A DNA stretch of 64,000 nt from Stentor roeselii (lineage: Eukaryota; Ciliophora; Heterotrichea; Heterotrichida; Stentoridae), in assembly GCA_006503475.1 (NCBI GenBank), contig RSEH01000109.1, positions 1-64,000 on the forward strand, given 5' to 3'. Positions 40,013 to 48,715 of the stretch are shown here, one piece after another. Within the stretch, counting starts at the first letter, position 1, and each line of letters begins with the position of its first letter. The translations under genes were made by a program, and so were the position numbers. The notes under the pieces were generated by a model, which saw nothing but the letters and a program-made list of their open reading frames with translations, had not been told where the DNA came from and did no database searches.

Positions 40013-40982
40013 TTCCCATTTTTTTCAAAGCATCAATCATGGCCGTTTTGAGTTCTTCAGGATTATCCCAATACATATGATGGTCCGAGTTTGAAATAGT
40101 ATAAATCAAGACCATTCCATCACTTCTTTCCTTTGTCTTCAACCCTCCATCAGCGACCATCCAATCACGATCCCCATAAAAGAAAGCAATAGGCACCTTA
40201 AGGTCAGGTAGTCTTCTACACAAAGGACTATAAGGCCAGAGTTCAAAGTCAAGAATATAATGAACCGCATGTTCTCCACTACCCGGCATTAAGTTGATTT
40301 GTTCTAAGTACTCTTCAATCACATCAATTTCATCATTTGGTAACTCATATCTCCCCCTCATGTAGTTTTTCATGATTTTTCCACTGAAAGGGCCGAACTT
40401 TCTCATAATTTCAATCAAACTGATGTGTTGCAGCCAGAAAAATAATAAAAACTTGTTCACCCAACCTGAACTCCACACTGAAGGATGATTCGAGTCCACT
40501 GGCTTCTCAGCAACACCTCCAGGACTAAGCATTAACAAAGCCAAAACACGTTTCGGGTACCTTAAACAGTAACACCCTGAAATATACCCTCCAAGTGAAT
40601 GCCCTGCTAAAATAAACTTCTTTAATTTCAGTTCTTTCCTCAGTTCTTCAAGAGCTTCAACGAAAAAATTCTCAGCTTCATAAGTCGACTTCGCTCGAAA
40701 GGTAGGCCTTGAAGACCTGCCCATTCCGAGGTGGTCTACAATGTACAAAAAGTAATTTTCTGATAAAGTCTTCAAGATTTTATAAAAAATCATCCCTGCT
40801 CCACAGTACCCGTGCATCAGGATCATGGGAGTTTTGTTGGGGTCTCCACAGTTTAAACAGTACATAAAATTTCCAGATCCTACCTCGACTAGTCGTCTTT
40901 TTAACTGAATTCCAGAGAATTCTTCCAGTTCGTTCTCGAGTTTATCGAGTTTTTTCGGAGAAAATCTCGACCAGAGTCCCAT
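39990..40982 (-). CDS. ABHD4/ABHD5-like alpha/beta hydrolase
   Basis: A 330-residue cytosolic alpha/beta hydrolase. The nucleophile elbow is GHSLGG with Ser129, the acid is in GDRDWM (Asp271 or Asp273), and the histidine is in DHHMYWD (His301/302). The latter also forms the HxxxxD motif of the ABHD4/ABHD5 (CGI-58) group. Because Ser129 is present it resembles ABHD4, a lipase for N-acyl phospholipids, more than ABHD5, which lacks the Ser. LAGHSLGGYISGCYCLRYP and VDHLGMGRSSRP are typical of the family. Its ATG is 20 bp from the divergent TRIT1-like gene; its 3' end overlaps the previous gene. Confidence 0.88.
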   Translation of the reverse strand: MGLWSRFSPKKLDKLENELEEFSGIQLKRRLVEVGSGNFMYCLNCGDPNKTPMILMHGYCGAGMIFYKILKTLSENYFLYIVDHLGMGRSSRPTFRAKSTYEAENFFVEALEELRKELKLKKFILAGHSLGGYISGCYCLRYPKRVLALLMLSPGGVAEKPVDSNHPSVWSSGWVNKFLLFFWLQHISLIEIMRKFGPFSGKIMKNYMRGRYELPNDEIDVIEEYLEQINLMPGSGEHAVHYILDFELWPYSPLCRRLPDLKVPIAFFYGDRDWMVADGGLKTKERSDGMVLIYTISNSDHHMYWDNPEELKTAMIDALKKMGINHSLYV

Positions 40983-41002
40983 TATTAGTATGATGTAGGA
41001 AA

Positions 41003-42214
41003 ATGCAAAAAGACTTTAGTATGGCAAGGTTTACGAAAGCTGTTTTTATTATAGGATCTACTGCTGTGGGGAAAACAAGACTTGGAATTGATGTGGCTTT
41101 GAAAGTTGATGGAGAAATTGTTTCAACTGATTCAATGCAGATTTATCAGAAGGCCTCGCTGATGACTGCCAAGCCAAGTGCTGAGGAACGTCTTCAAGTG
41201 CCTCATCATTTGATTGATTTTTTACCTTTAGAAAGGTCGGACTTCACAGTTAGGGACTATCAGGAGTTGGCTTTAGAAGCAGTTTCAGTTATTGAAAAGA
41301 AAGGAAAAGTTCCAGTTTTCGTTGGAGGGACTTTATATTACGTCGAGTCTTTACTGTTTGATAAGGACTTCCACCTTGACGAGCTTCAAGTCCCTGAGTC
41401 CTTAAAAGTCATGATATCTGAAGACGGCCTGAAAGAAAAACTACAGGAAATCGACCCAGAGTACTTTCAAAGTAATGATATGAACCCTCGACATTTAAGA
41501 AATGCTTTTTTATATCATCTCTCTACTGGACTTCTCCCTTCAGCAAGAGTCGTTCAACAAAAACTGAGATTTCAAGAAGCGACTGTCATTTGGCTTCATT
41601 GCAGTCCAAAGGTTTTAGAGACTCGGGTCAGGGAAAGGATTTTAAAAATGATTCATGAAGGGGGCCTTGCGGAAATAGAAGAAGTTCTGAACTCTGGGCA
41701 AGACTTCACGAAAGGAGCTCTTCAATCGATCGGGTATAAAGAGTTCGGCGCTTTTTTCAACAAAACAAGCAGCCTTGAAGATTGCATTGAAAGACTCGTG
41801 GTTTCAACCCTGCAGTACTCGAAGAAACAAGTCAGATGGATAAAAAACCGGTTAGAACCTTTTCTCAAAGTAAATAAAATCTGCACGGATCATGCTGAAA
41901 ACTGGGAAAATATCCAAAATCAAGCTTTTCAATCATTGAATAACACGACTTCTGGAAAATCTTTCATCATTCCTAAGCCTCAGTCTAAAAAATGTGACCT
42001 TTGCCAAGTTTCCCTTCTGGGAGAAGCTGAATGGAAGCAACATCTCAGCTCCAAGTCTCATAAAAGAAAAAAAGAACAGCAAATATCAGATGATGAAGAA
42101 ACCCGAATTTGTGAAGTCTGTGAAAAAGAAATCCTGGGCAAGCGAAACTGGTTTTTTCACTTGAAATCCAAGAAACATTTAAGAAAAAACCGAAAAAATA
42201 ACCAAAATAATTAA
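41003..42214 (+). CDS. TRIT1-like: tRNA dimethylallyltransferase with two C2H2 fingers
   Basis: A 403-residue enzyme that adds an isopentenyl group to A37 of certain tRNAs (MiaA/Mod5/TRIT1 family). The P-loop GSTAVGKT is at 18-25. STDSMQIYQ (Asp43, catalytic), TAKPS, VPHHLIDF, FTVRDYQ and VGGTLYYVES follow in family order. At the C-terminus two U1-type C2H2 fingers appear (CDLCQVSLLGEAEW...HLSSKSH and CEVCEKEILGKRNW...HLKSKKH); eukaryotic homologs usually carry one. No clear mitochondrial leader is seen, and a second ATG at 41021 (MARF) is possible. Its stop lies only 7 bp from the convergent EF-hand gene. Confidence 0.93.
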   Translation: MQKDFSMARFTKAVFIIGSTAVGKTRLGIDVALKVDGEIVSTDSMQIYQKASLMTAKPSAEERLQVPHHLIDFLPLERSDFTVRDYQELALEAVSVIEKKGKVPVFVGGTLYYVESLLFDKDFHLDELQVPESLKVMISEDGLKEKLQEIDPEYFQSNDMNPRHLRNAFLYHLSTGLLPSARVVQQKLRFQEATVIWLHCSPKVLETRVRERILKMIHEGGLAEIEEVLNSGQDFTKGALQSIGYKEFGAFFNKTSSLEDCIERLVVSTLQYSKKQVRWIKNRLEPFLKVNKICTDHAENWENIQNQAFQSLNNTTSGKSFIIPKPQSKKCDLCQVSLLGEAEWKQHLSSKSHKRKKEQQISDDEETRICEVCEKEILGKRNWFFHLKSKKHLRKNRKNNQNN

Positions 42215-42221
42215 TTTACAT

Positions 42222-43598
42222 CTAAAATTTCAGGAATTGAAAAGAACAAAACATGTCAATCAAACTTTTATCCTTGTTATTCTTGATGATTTCTTTGATC
42301 CTTGACGATGGGATATCTCCATCATAGGGTGTTTCAGTGACGTCAAATATCAAAGAAGCGAAACTTTGAGAAAGTTCTTCAATAAGCTTATCAGAAGGCT
42401 CAGCTTGAAGCTGCACCTTGCAAAGCTCTTTGATTTCTTGAAAGGAAAGTGACCCTGAGCCGTCTTGATCATAGACATTGAAGAAAAGATCGATTTTTTG
42501 GTCGAAAGTTCCGTTGTACATTATGCTCATCGCTGTCATGAACTCGTCCCAACTGATGGTGCCTCCTGAGTCTTTGTCAAATGTGTCAAAAATTCTTCCT
42601 AAGACGTATTTTTGCTCTTCTGAGGATGAGTTGTAGTCGATAAATGAAACACGACTTATTCCTGATGATATTCGATGTGATGGGTTTATTGCGCAGGATA
42701 ATAGAACTAAAGTTTTAAACTTTGCACTCAATGAATGGATTTTTCCTTCTTTGAATTTGTATTTGGATTTTAATGATGACATACCTTGGTTGTGGATTGC
42801 TGGGTAGGCTTTGTCGATTTTAGAAAGGTCTTCGTTTAGCTTTAGTTTTAGCTTTTCAAGACTTCCGATTTTAGAGAAGTAGTCGAATTTTTTCATTTGG
42901 ATTTTCGCTGGTTTTACCCTCGGCAAAGATATTTCCGGAGCTTTCGAGAACCTCCTAACCGAAAACTCAAAATTCGAGTTAACAGTTTCCGTAACCCTAG
43001 GAAAAAAGTGTTTCGTCTCAGTAGGAAACCTTCTATAAACCGGAGACCTCGTTTTCGCCCTTTCCTCTCCAGTAAACTCTTCAGAAATTCCATGAAAAAC
43101 CGAAGATTCACTAACAACAACAACTTTACTTTCAGGTCCCGTTTCATGCAAGCACTTGAGTCTTCTTCCAGCATGAGAGAAAAGATATGCAAATTCGTAT
43201 TGACTTCTAAAAAACTCTTTACAATACCTGAAAAAATCTCTCATCTCCTCCAAATGTGAAACTCTTGAAGACTGCAATAAAATCGGATAATGAAACCCGA
43301 TAAACTTTTGCCCAATTTTCACTGAAGTCCCGTCTTGCATTACAAAGACCTCTCTCGACAAGATGCTTGAATAAAGTTTCGCCTTTTTAAACAGGTCTTG
43401 CCCTGACTTTACAATTCTCTTCGGAGAACGTGACAACGACTTGAGTTTAAGTTTTGATGAAAGTCGAAGAATGTCCTTGGAAATCAACTTTGGACTTACT
43501 GATGAAAGGGCTGGCTTTGGGAGTTTAGTGATGTTCCACTTCAGGTAACAGAGAGGCTGTCTGTGTCTTGCGTTGAAAGACTCAGGGTTCAATAACAT
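42222..43598 (-). CDS. EF-hand protein with long N-terminal extension
   Basis: A 458-residue protein. The first 300 residues are basic, poorly ordered and unassigned. At about 335-400 two canonical EF-hands bind calcium (DKDSGGTISWDE and DQDGSGSLSFQE; all six coordinating positions look right). Further helices, possibly degenerate hands, follow. The paired hands resemble calcineurin B/NCS and ciliate calcium-binding proteins, but the extension matches none of these. It faces the TRIT1-like gene tail to tail and its ATG lies 47 bp from the divergent CDKL5-like gene. Confidence 0.82.
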   Translation of the reverse strand: MLLNPESFNARHRQPLCYLKWNITKLPKPALSSVSPKLISKDILRLSSKLKLKSLSRSPKRIVKSGQDLFKKAKLYSSILSREVFVMQDGTSVKIGQKFIGFHYPILLQSSRVSHLEEMRDFFRYCKEFFRSQYEFAYLFSHAGRRLKCLHETGPESKVVVVSESSVFHGISEEFTGEERAKTRSPVYRRFPTETKHFFPRVTETVNSNFEFSVRRFSKAPEISLPRVKPAKIQMKKFDYFSKIGSLEKLKLKLNEDLSKIDKAYPAIHNQGMSSLKSKYKFKEGKIHSLSAKFKTLVLLSCAINPSHRISSGISRVSFIDYNSSSEEQKYVLGRIFDTFDKDSGGTISWDEFMTAMSIMYNGTFDQKIDLFFNVYDQDGSGSLSFQEIKELCKVQLQAEPSDKLIEELSQSFASLIFDVTETPYDGDIPSSRIKEIIKNNKDKSLIDMFCSFQFLKF

Positions 43599-43645
43599 TT
43601 TCTATTATTCATGAATTTCTTCACGAGGCTTTTCAGGCATTATTA

Positions 43646-45139
43646 ATGAATAAGTACGATATTCTTGGAGTGGTTGGAGAAGGTAAGATTTAAAAAGGAG
43701 CTTATGGCATGGTTCTCAAGGCTAGGAATAAGGAAACTGCGGAAATTGTAGCAATTAAAAAATTCAAAGAGAGTGAAGAAGATGAGGTTGTCAGAAAAAC
43801 TATTGTTAGAGAGGTCAAGGTTCTTAGAATGCTTAAACATGAAAATGTGGTTCAGCTTAAAGAAGCCTTTAGGAGGCAAGGGAAACTTTATCTTGTGTTT
43901 GAGTACGTCGACAGGAACCTCTTAGAAGTGCTAGAAGAGAAGCCAAACGGTATCCCAGTACGTTCTAATCAGCTAGACCGAGTGAAGAACTACATCTACC
44001 AGCTGTGCAAAGCAATAGACCTTTGCCACAGTCAAGAAATAATCCATCGGGACATAAAGCCAGAGAACCTTCTGATTTCAAACGACCACCTTTTGAAACT
44101 CTGCGACTTTGGCTTCGCGCGTCCTTACAACCCTGCAGCAGTCCTGACAGACTACGTGGCAACCCGATGGTACCGTTCCCCAGAGCTTCTAATCGACAAC
44201 GTAGGCTACGGCAAAGCAGTAGACATCTGGGCCATCGGTTGCATCATGGGGGAGATAATCGACGGACAGCCTTTATTTCCAGGCGAAAGTGAAATCGACC
44301 AGCTATTCTGCATCCAGCGAGTCCTCGGCCCGCTTGTACCCGCGCACAAAGAAGCCTTTTTAAAAAACCAGAGATTTGTAGGTCTAAAGTTTCCTGAGAT
44401 CAGCAAACCTGAAACCCTAGAAAAGAGATATTTCGGGAAAATTGATAAACTTGGATTAAACCTAATGCAGAGGTTTCTAGCTATGGACCCTTCTCAGAGA
44501 ATCACGGCAGCTGAAGCACTTTTGCATCCTTTTTTCGAGGACTTCAACGGGATCTCCGGCAGACCGAAGACTTCAGTTGGCTTGCATAAGCTCTCTGGAC
44601 ACCTCGGGTCGAAAAATCGTCTTCAGCTGAATAATAAGAAGTTGGAAGAACCGGGTAATTTGAACCTTATCGCTTATTCTAGTAAAAATATCATTGAAGA
44701 ACCTAGGCCTAACACCCGGTCTTCACTCATGACAACTGATATCGAACTGGAATCGAAGAAAGAGTCAAAAGTCCCTACTGAGGAAAACAGGTACTTTAAG
44801 TATGGAATGTTTAACATCGCTGAAGAAGAACAGAAGAACAGGTTTCGAATCGAGGAAAGTGATACTAAAGCAAAGTTGAAAAACATGAAAAAGAAGATGA
44901 AAAGTAATGAATTGAACAAATTCACTTATAAAGCTTCGCAGAAGTATAAAAATAATGAAGTGGAATTCGAGAATGTTTCAAGTCATGGCTCGATTAAACA
45001 GCTGCCGTCGATTTACAATCATGGAAGTATTGAAATCAGGAAAATGCCTGAACCTAAAAGTCGCGGAGATGATCCTGACTTCTCCGGAGGACCTGCCGAT
45101 CGCTTTCGTCAGTTGAAAATTCATAAAAAGTTTAGTTAG
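43646..45139 (+). CDS. CDKL5-like: CDKL5-like protein kinase
   Basis: Exons 43646-43682 and 43698-45139 encode 492 residues. The kinase domain (1-290) has glycine loop GEGAYGMV, formed only after splicing, VAIKKF with Lys33, [15 protein letters not shown], a TDY activation motif before [10 protein letters not shown], and [38 protein letters not shown] and [14 protein letters not shown] are closest to CDKL5. The C-terminal 200 residues are basic and disordered. CDKL kinases act at cilia and microtubules in other eukaryotes, which fits the MORN5 and TTLL genes nearby; the clustering itself may be chance. Confidence 0.92.
43683..43697 (+). other. 15-nt intron in the kinase glycine loop
   Basis: GTAAGATTTAAAAAG with A at position 10. 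It splits the second Gly codon of GEGAYG. Reading through would hit a stop, while removal gives a textbook glycine-rich loop. Confidence 0.95.
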
Positions 45140-45153
45140 CAGTTATAATATAA

Positions 45154-46272
45154 ATGGCACAAGTCACCACTATCGAACTTACAATGATGATAAATCATCT
45201 CAAAGGCAAAAACACTGAAAACGTCATCAAAGAAGCTCTAAACATTTTCTTGAAACTCATTGAAAACATCTTAAAAACTCCTAATGATGAACGGTTTAAA
45301 GTCATTAAAAGAAACAACAAAACCATTCAAGAAAAATGGCTCGCTTGTCAAGGTATCGTTGAAATCGCTCTCGCTGTCGGTTATGAAGAAGTCGATGATG
45401 TCATCTTAAACTTCTCAGGCGAGATTGAAAATTTAAAGAACCTTAAAGAATCGATTCTTCATAATAACAACAATGGAAACCTCAGCACTTCCCCACCAGA
45501 GCCAAGATCAGGAGTAAGTTCTCATGCATATCTCGAGTCCCATTCCTCTCTTCCTAAATCTCCTGAACCCGAATCAAAAAAACCAAAAGAATCTCAAACT
45601 TCAAAGCCTTCTGATTTAAAAAAAACTGAAAAACCCGAGACTAAAACAACTGAAACTTCTAAACCTCCAGTTCCTTCCAAGCCCACAGCGAAAGAAGACC
45701 AGAAAACATCGACTGAAAAAAGTAAACCTGTTGAAGTGAAAGGTGTTCATCAAGTAGAGCCTGACTATCAACTGGAGTGGTCTGGGTCTTCTTATTCAGG
45801 GCCGATAAAAGATGGCTGGTTCGAAGGTCGTGGTCGTTTCAGGTTTCCCAGTGGCGTGATCTACGAAGGAGAGTTCCACAAAGGCGAGTTCGACGGGGAA
45901 GGAACCTTGATTTTTCCTAATGGAGGAAGGTATAAAGCTCACTGGAACCGCGGAAAAGCTGTTGAGGGTGAATATGAATATTATGATGGACTCATTTATG
46001 ACTCACAGAACTGGACTTATTGTCAGATTCCTGATAGAAGGTTTTACACTGAAATCAAAGAAGGACTTCGACCTGCTGGCGCCACACTCATGGTCAACGA
46101 CGCGAAAGGCCCGAAAAACATGGCACCTGGAACGTATGATGTCGGGGAAGGGTACTACGACCGTAATAAAAACATGGTCTTCAGCTATGAAGGCGAGGAA
46201 AAATACGTTCCTGAAGACACTGATATCAGCGATATCATTGAAAAGTACCGATACAACCCTTCTAATCTTTAG
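45154..46272 (+). CDS. PUB domain fused to MORN5-like protein
   Basis: A 372-residue fusion. Residues about 20-100 look like a PUB/PUG domain (ALNIFLKLIENILKTPNDER, then KVIKRNNKTIQEKWLACQGI and EIALAVGYEEV), which in other proteins binds the p97/Cdc48 tail. A Pro/Lys/Thr linker runs to about 200. From 205 on it matches MORN5 closely: two or three MORN repeats (IYEGEFHKGEFDGEGTLIFP), then YDSQNWTYC, DRRFYTEI, GLRPAG and GTYDVGEGYYD. MORN5 is found in ciliated species and is itself only about 160 residues. The gene starts 14 bp after the CDKL5-like stop and ends 7 bp before PEX5. The MORN5 match is firm; the PUB call is moderate. Confidence 0.85.
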   Translation: MAQVTTIELTMMINHLKGKNTENVIKEALNIFLKLIENILKTPNDERFKVIKRNNKTIQEKWLACQGIVEIALAVGYEEVDDVILNFSGEIENLKNLKESILHNNNNGNLSTSPPEPRSGVSSHAYLESHSSLPKSPEPESKKPKESQTSKPSDLKKTEKPETKTTETSKPPVPSKPTAKEDQKTSTEKSKPVEVKGVHQVEPDYQLEWSGSSYSGPIKDGWFEGRGRFRFPSGVIYEGEFHKGEFDGEGTLIFPNGGRYKAHWNRGKAVEGEYEYYDGLIYDSQNWTYCQIPDRRFYTEIKEGLRPAGATLMVNDAKGPKNMAPGTYDVGEGYYDRNKNMVFSYEGEEKYVPEDTDISDIIEKYRYNPSNL

Positions 46273-46279
46273 ATATTTA

Positions 46280-47512
46280 ATGGACGAACTCTTCAGAGCC
46301 AGCTGTGCAGACGACGGGCAAAACCCTTTAAATGCTGTTTTGAACTCACTTCTTAATTCTAACCCTGCAGAGCATCGTATGAATCTACTTCAAGATGACT
46401 TTCAGGATATCTGGGAAGAGTCAGAAGCTCGGGATTTCTCGCATTTGGACTCAGAGTGGCAGGATCAGAGACCTCCTGATTTTCAAGCACTTTGGAATGA
46501 TAACCAACGTGAACCTCAGGATGCTTTGGACCTTGCCTGGAATCATGAGGAAAACGACTATAAATCGGATCTTAATGATTTTCTTCAGAGTTGGAACCAG
46601 GAACAAAAAAAGTACAATTTTGAGGAAAATAATGAATTTCTTGGACATGAAAACTGCTTTCAATCGGCAGTTAAGAAGGAAGAACTTGGACTTACTAATG
46701 AGGCTATCTTGCTACTTGAAGCTGAAGTCATGAAAAACCCGCAGAACTCGGAAGCTTGGTGTCTTTTAGGAAGACTTCATGCGAAAAATGATGAAGATTC
46801 CCGTGCTATCTCTGCTATGTTGAGAGGACTTGAAGTTGATCCTTATAATTTGGAGCTTTTGATGTACTTGGGCATAAGCTGCACAAACGAATTTGACGAG
46901 GACCAGGCCTTAATGTACCTAAAGACATGGATCCAGCACCACCCAATATACTCAGAAATCCCTGTTGACCAGCGTCAAAACCTAAAAGAAGACATATTAG
47001 AAGCATTCAAAGTAGCAATATCAATGAACCCCAACGACCCAGACATCTTCCAAGCAACAGGAGTCCTAAGTTATCTAAGCAGCGACTTCGTGATGGCAGA
47101 AGAGAACTTCAGAATGGCCTTGTCTCTGAAACAAGACGACGCCGCGATCTGGAACCGTCTCGGCGCATCGCTGGCGAAGCAGAACAGGACAGAAGAAGCT
47201 TTCGCCTGTTATCACAAAGCACTGGAGATAAAGCCGGACTTTGTCAGGACCTGGGGCAACTTGGGACTGGCTTATTCGAATTTGAAGGACTATGAAAATT
47301 GTGCAAGGTTTTATTTGTGCGCATTGTCGTTGAACCCTAATGCTAGTCATCTTTATAACTATCTTACTACTGCTTTCATTATGATGAACCGAGCGGATTT
47401 ACTTGAGAAACTTAGTTTGAGGGATATTTCATTGTTTCAGCAGGATTTTGATATTATTACAAGGGACTCTTTACCTAAAGGGGCTGCTTGGGCTGAGGAA
47501 TTTATTAATTAA
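46280..47512 (+). CDS. PEX5: Peroxisomal targeting signal 1 receptor
   Basis: A 410-residue PEX5, the cycling receptor that carries PTS1 proteins into peroxisomes. Cys9, followed by NPL, matches the conserved N-terminal Cys used for monoubiquitination. The disordered half carries five Trp motifs at 45, 60, 72, 87 and 105. From about 125 seven TPRs bind the PTS1 tail (AILLLEAEVMKNPQNSEAW, AAIWNRLGASLAKQNRTEEA, YHKALEIKPDFVRTWGNLGL are diagnostic). It is shorter than animal PEX5 (about 600) because the N-terminal half is short, and I see no PEX7-binding block. The thiolase at 63645 could be a cargo, but only its N-terminus is visible. Confidence 0.93.
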   Translation: MDELFRASCADDGQNPLNAVLNSLLNSNPAEHRMNLLQDDFQDIWEESEARDFSHLDSEWQDQRPPDFQALWNDNQREPQDALDLAWNHEENDYKSDLNDFLQSWNQEQKKYNFEENNEFLGHENCFQSAVKKEELGLTNEAILLLEAEVMKNPQNSEAWCLLGRLHAKNDEDSRAISAMLRGLEVDPYNLELLMYLGISCTNEFDEDQALMYLKTWIQHHPIYSEIPVDQRQNLKEDILEAFKVAISMNPNDPDIFQATGVLSYLSSDFVMAEENFRMALSLKQDDAAIWNRLGASLAKQNRTEEAFACYHKALEIKPDFVRTWGNLGLAYSNLKDYENCARFYLCALSLNPNASHLYNYLTTAFIMMNRADLLEKLSLRDISLFQQDFDIITRDSLPKGAAWAEEFIN

Positions 47513-47527
47513 TACAGTTTTATAAGG

Positions 47528-48529
47528 TTAAGGCTTCTGGGACTCGTAACTTGAGGTAAATTCTGAGAAACGGAGAAGACCGTATTGGAACATGTTCATT
47601 CCTTCTGATTGAGAGATCAAACTGAATGCCCACATTGACCAGAGATAGTGACTGGCTATCATACAAAGTTTACACTCATTAAACATCCTAGAGTCTCCTC
47701 CATAAGCTTTGATACACTCCGTTAAAAATTCATCTCCAGGATAAGCATCTGGATTATACTTAAAATAAGGAGGTTCAGAATAAGAATAATCATATTTCAA
47801 ATCAGTAAACATCATCGCCAAGTCAAAACCTCTAAAAGAATACCCGGAATAATCAAAATCAAGTAAAAAAACCTCATCCTTCCCTGGATTAAACAAAATA
47901 TTCAAATAACTCGTGTCCATATGGCTAAAAACAACAGGCGACATCCGAGGCAACACATTTAAAAACATTTCCCAGTACTCATCACCCAAAGCATCCTTCA
48001 CCTTTTCCAACTCCTCAGAATTTCCCTCAAAAACCGAAAAATCCTCCGAATTTTCCAAATTTTTCACCAAATTTTTCGCACAATTTCTCCATTTGCGACA
48101 ATTTTCGACACAAACCAATGAATTCCTATCAAAAGATTCACTCATATCAAGACTATGAAAATTTTTCAACTTCTCTGAAATTTTTTGAAGAAGTTTCAAT
48201 TCGAACAGATCAGAAAAGGAAAGACTTTGAAATCCTTGAAGGTATTCTTCAAGGCGAAAAACAGAGGATTCTTTATAAATTTTAGGAGAAAGTCCTGAAT
48301 CACTGAGTTTTTGGAGAACTTTTGATGAATTTGAAGGGTTTAGAGTGTCAGACGAGCCGAAGAAGCGAAAAATGAATTCATTTGGGGAGGTCGGGTAAGT
48401 GGTTTGAACTAAGAAGACCTGACTGGAGTTGCTAGTTAATCGAGTGATTTTACAGGTATCTTCAGTGACTTTCTGCCATCCTGGGACAGTAGTTTGAATT
48501 ATTTCTAAGATAGTTTGATTTCTTTCCAT
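47528..48529 (-). CDS. Choline/ethanolamine kinase
   Basis: A 333-residue cytosolic kinase that phosphorylates choline or ethanolamine, the first step of the Kennedy pathway for phospholipids. Seen are the Brenner-type motif FSHMDTSYLNIL (His-x-Asp-x4-Asn, catalytic Asp and metal-binding Asn) and the choline kinase motif LLDFDYSGYSFRGFDLAMMF near 230. The N-terminal lobe (QVFLVQTT, FIFRFFG, KIYKESSVFRLEEYLQG) is family-like. Length is a little below the usual 350-450. I cannot decide between choline and ethanolamine. It converges on PEX5 with 15 bp between stops. Confidence 0.92.
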   Translation of the reverse strand: MERNQTILEIIQTTVPGWQKVTEDTCKITRLTSNSSQVFLVQTTYPTSPNEFIFRFFGSSDTLNPSNSSKVLQKLSDSGLSPKIYKESSVFRLEEYLQGFQSLSFSDLFELKLLQKISEKLKNFHSLDMSESFDRNSLVCVENCRKWRNCAKNLVKNLENSEDFSVFEGNSEELEKVKDALGDEYWEMFLNVLPRMSPVVFSHMDTSYLNILFNPGKDEVFLLDFDYSGYSFRGFDLAMMFTDLKYDYSYSEPPYFKYNPDAYPGDEFLTECIKAYGGDSRMFNECKLCMIASHYLWSMWAFSLISQSEGMNMFQYGLLRFSEFTSSYESQKP

Positions 48530-48715
48530 AAATTTTTATTATCTTACGTAGGAAAAGGTATTTTTCTGCATAAATGGAAACCTTTCTCGTTTATCTCAGT
48601 CTTTAAATCCTGACCACATTCAGGTACCTTAAACTCTATCATAAATCCTTTCCACCAACCTCCTTCTCCCAAGTCAATTTAAATCCAGGTAAATCTAACT
48701 GAATACTAATTAAAA

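Noticed and set aside
45920-46279. Extended N-terminus of PEX5 reaching into the PUB-MORN5 gene
   Set aside because: This part is read out of frame of MORN5 and has no PEX5 character; MDELFRASC at 46280 fits the PEX5 N-terminus with its conserved Cys.
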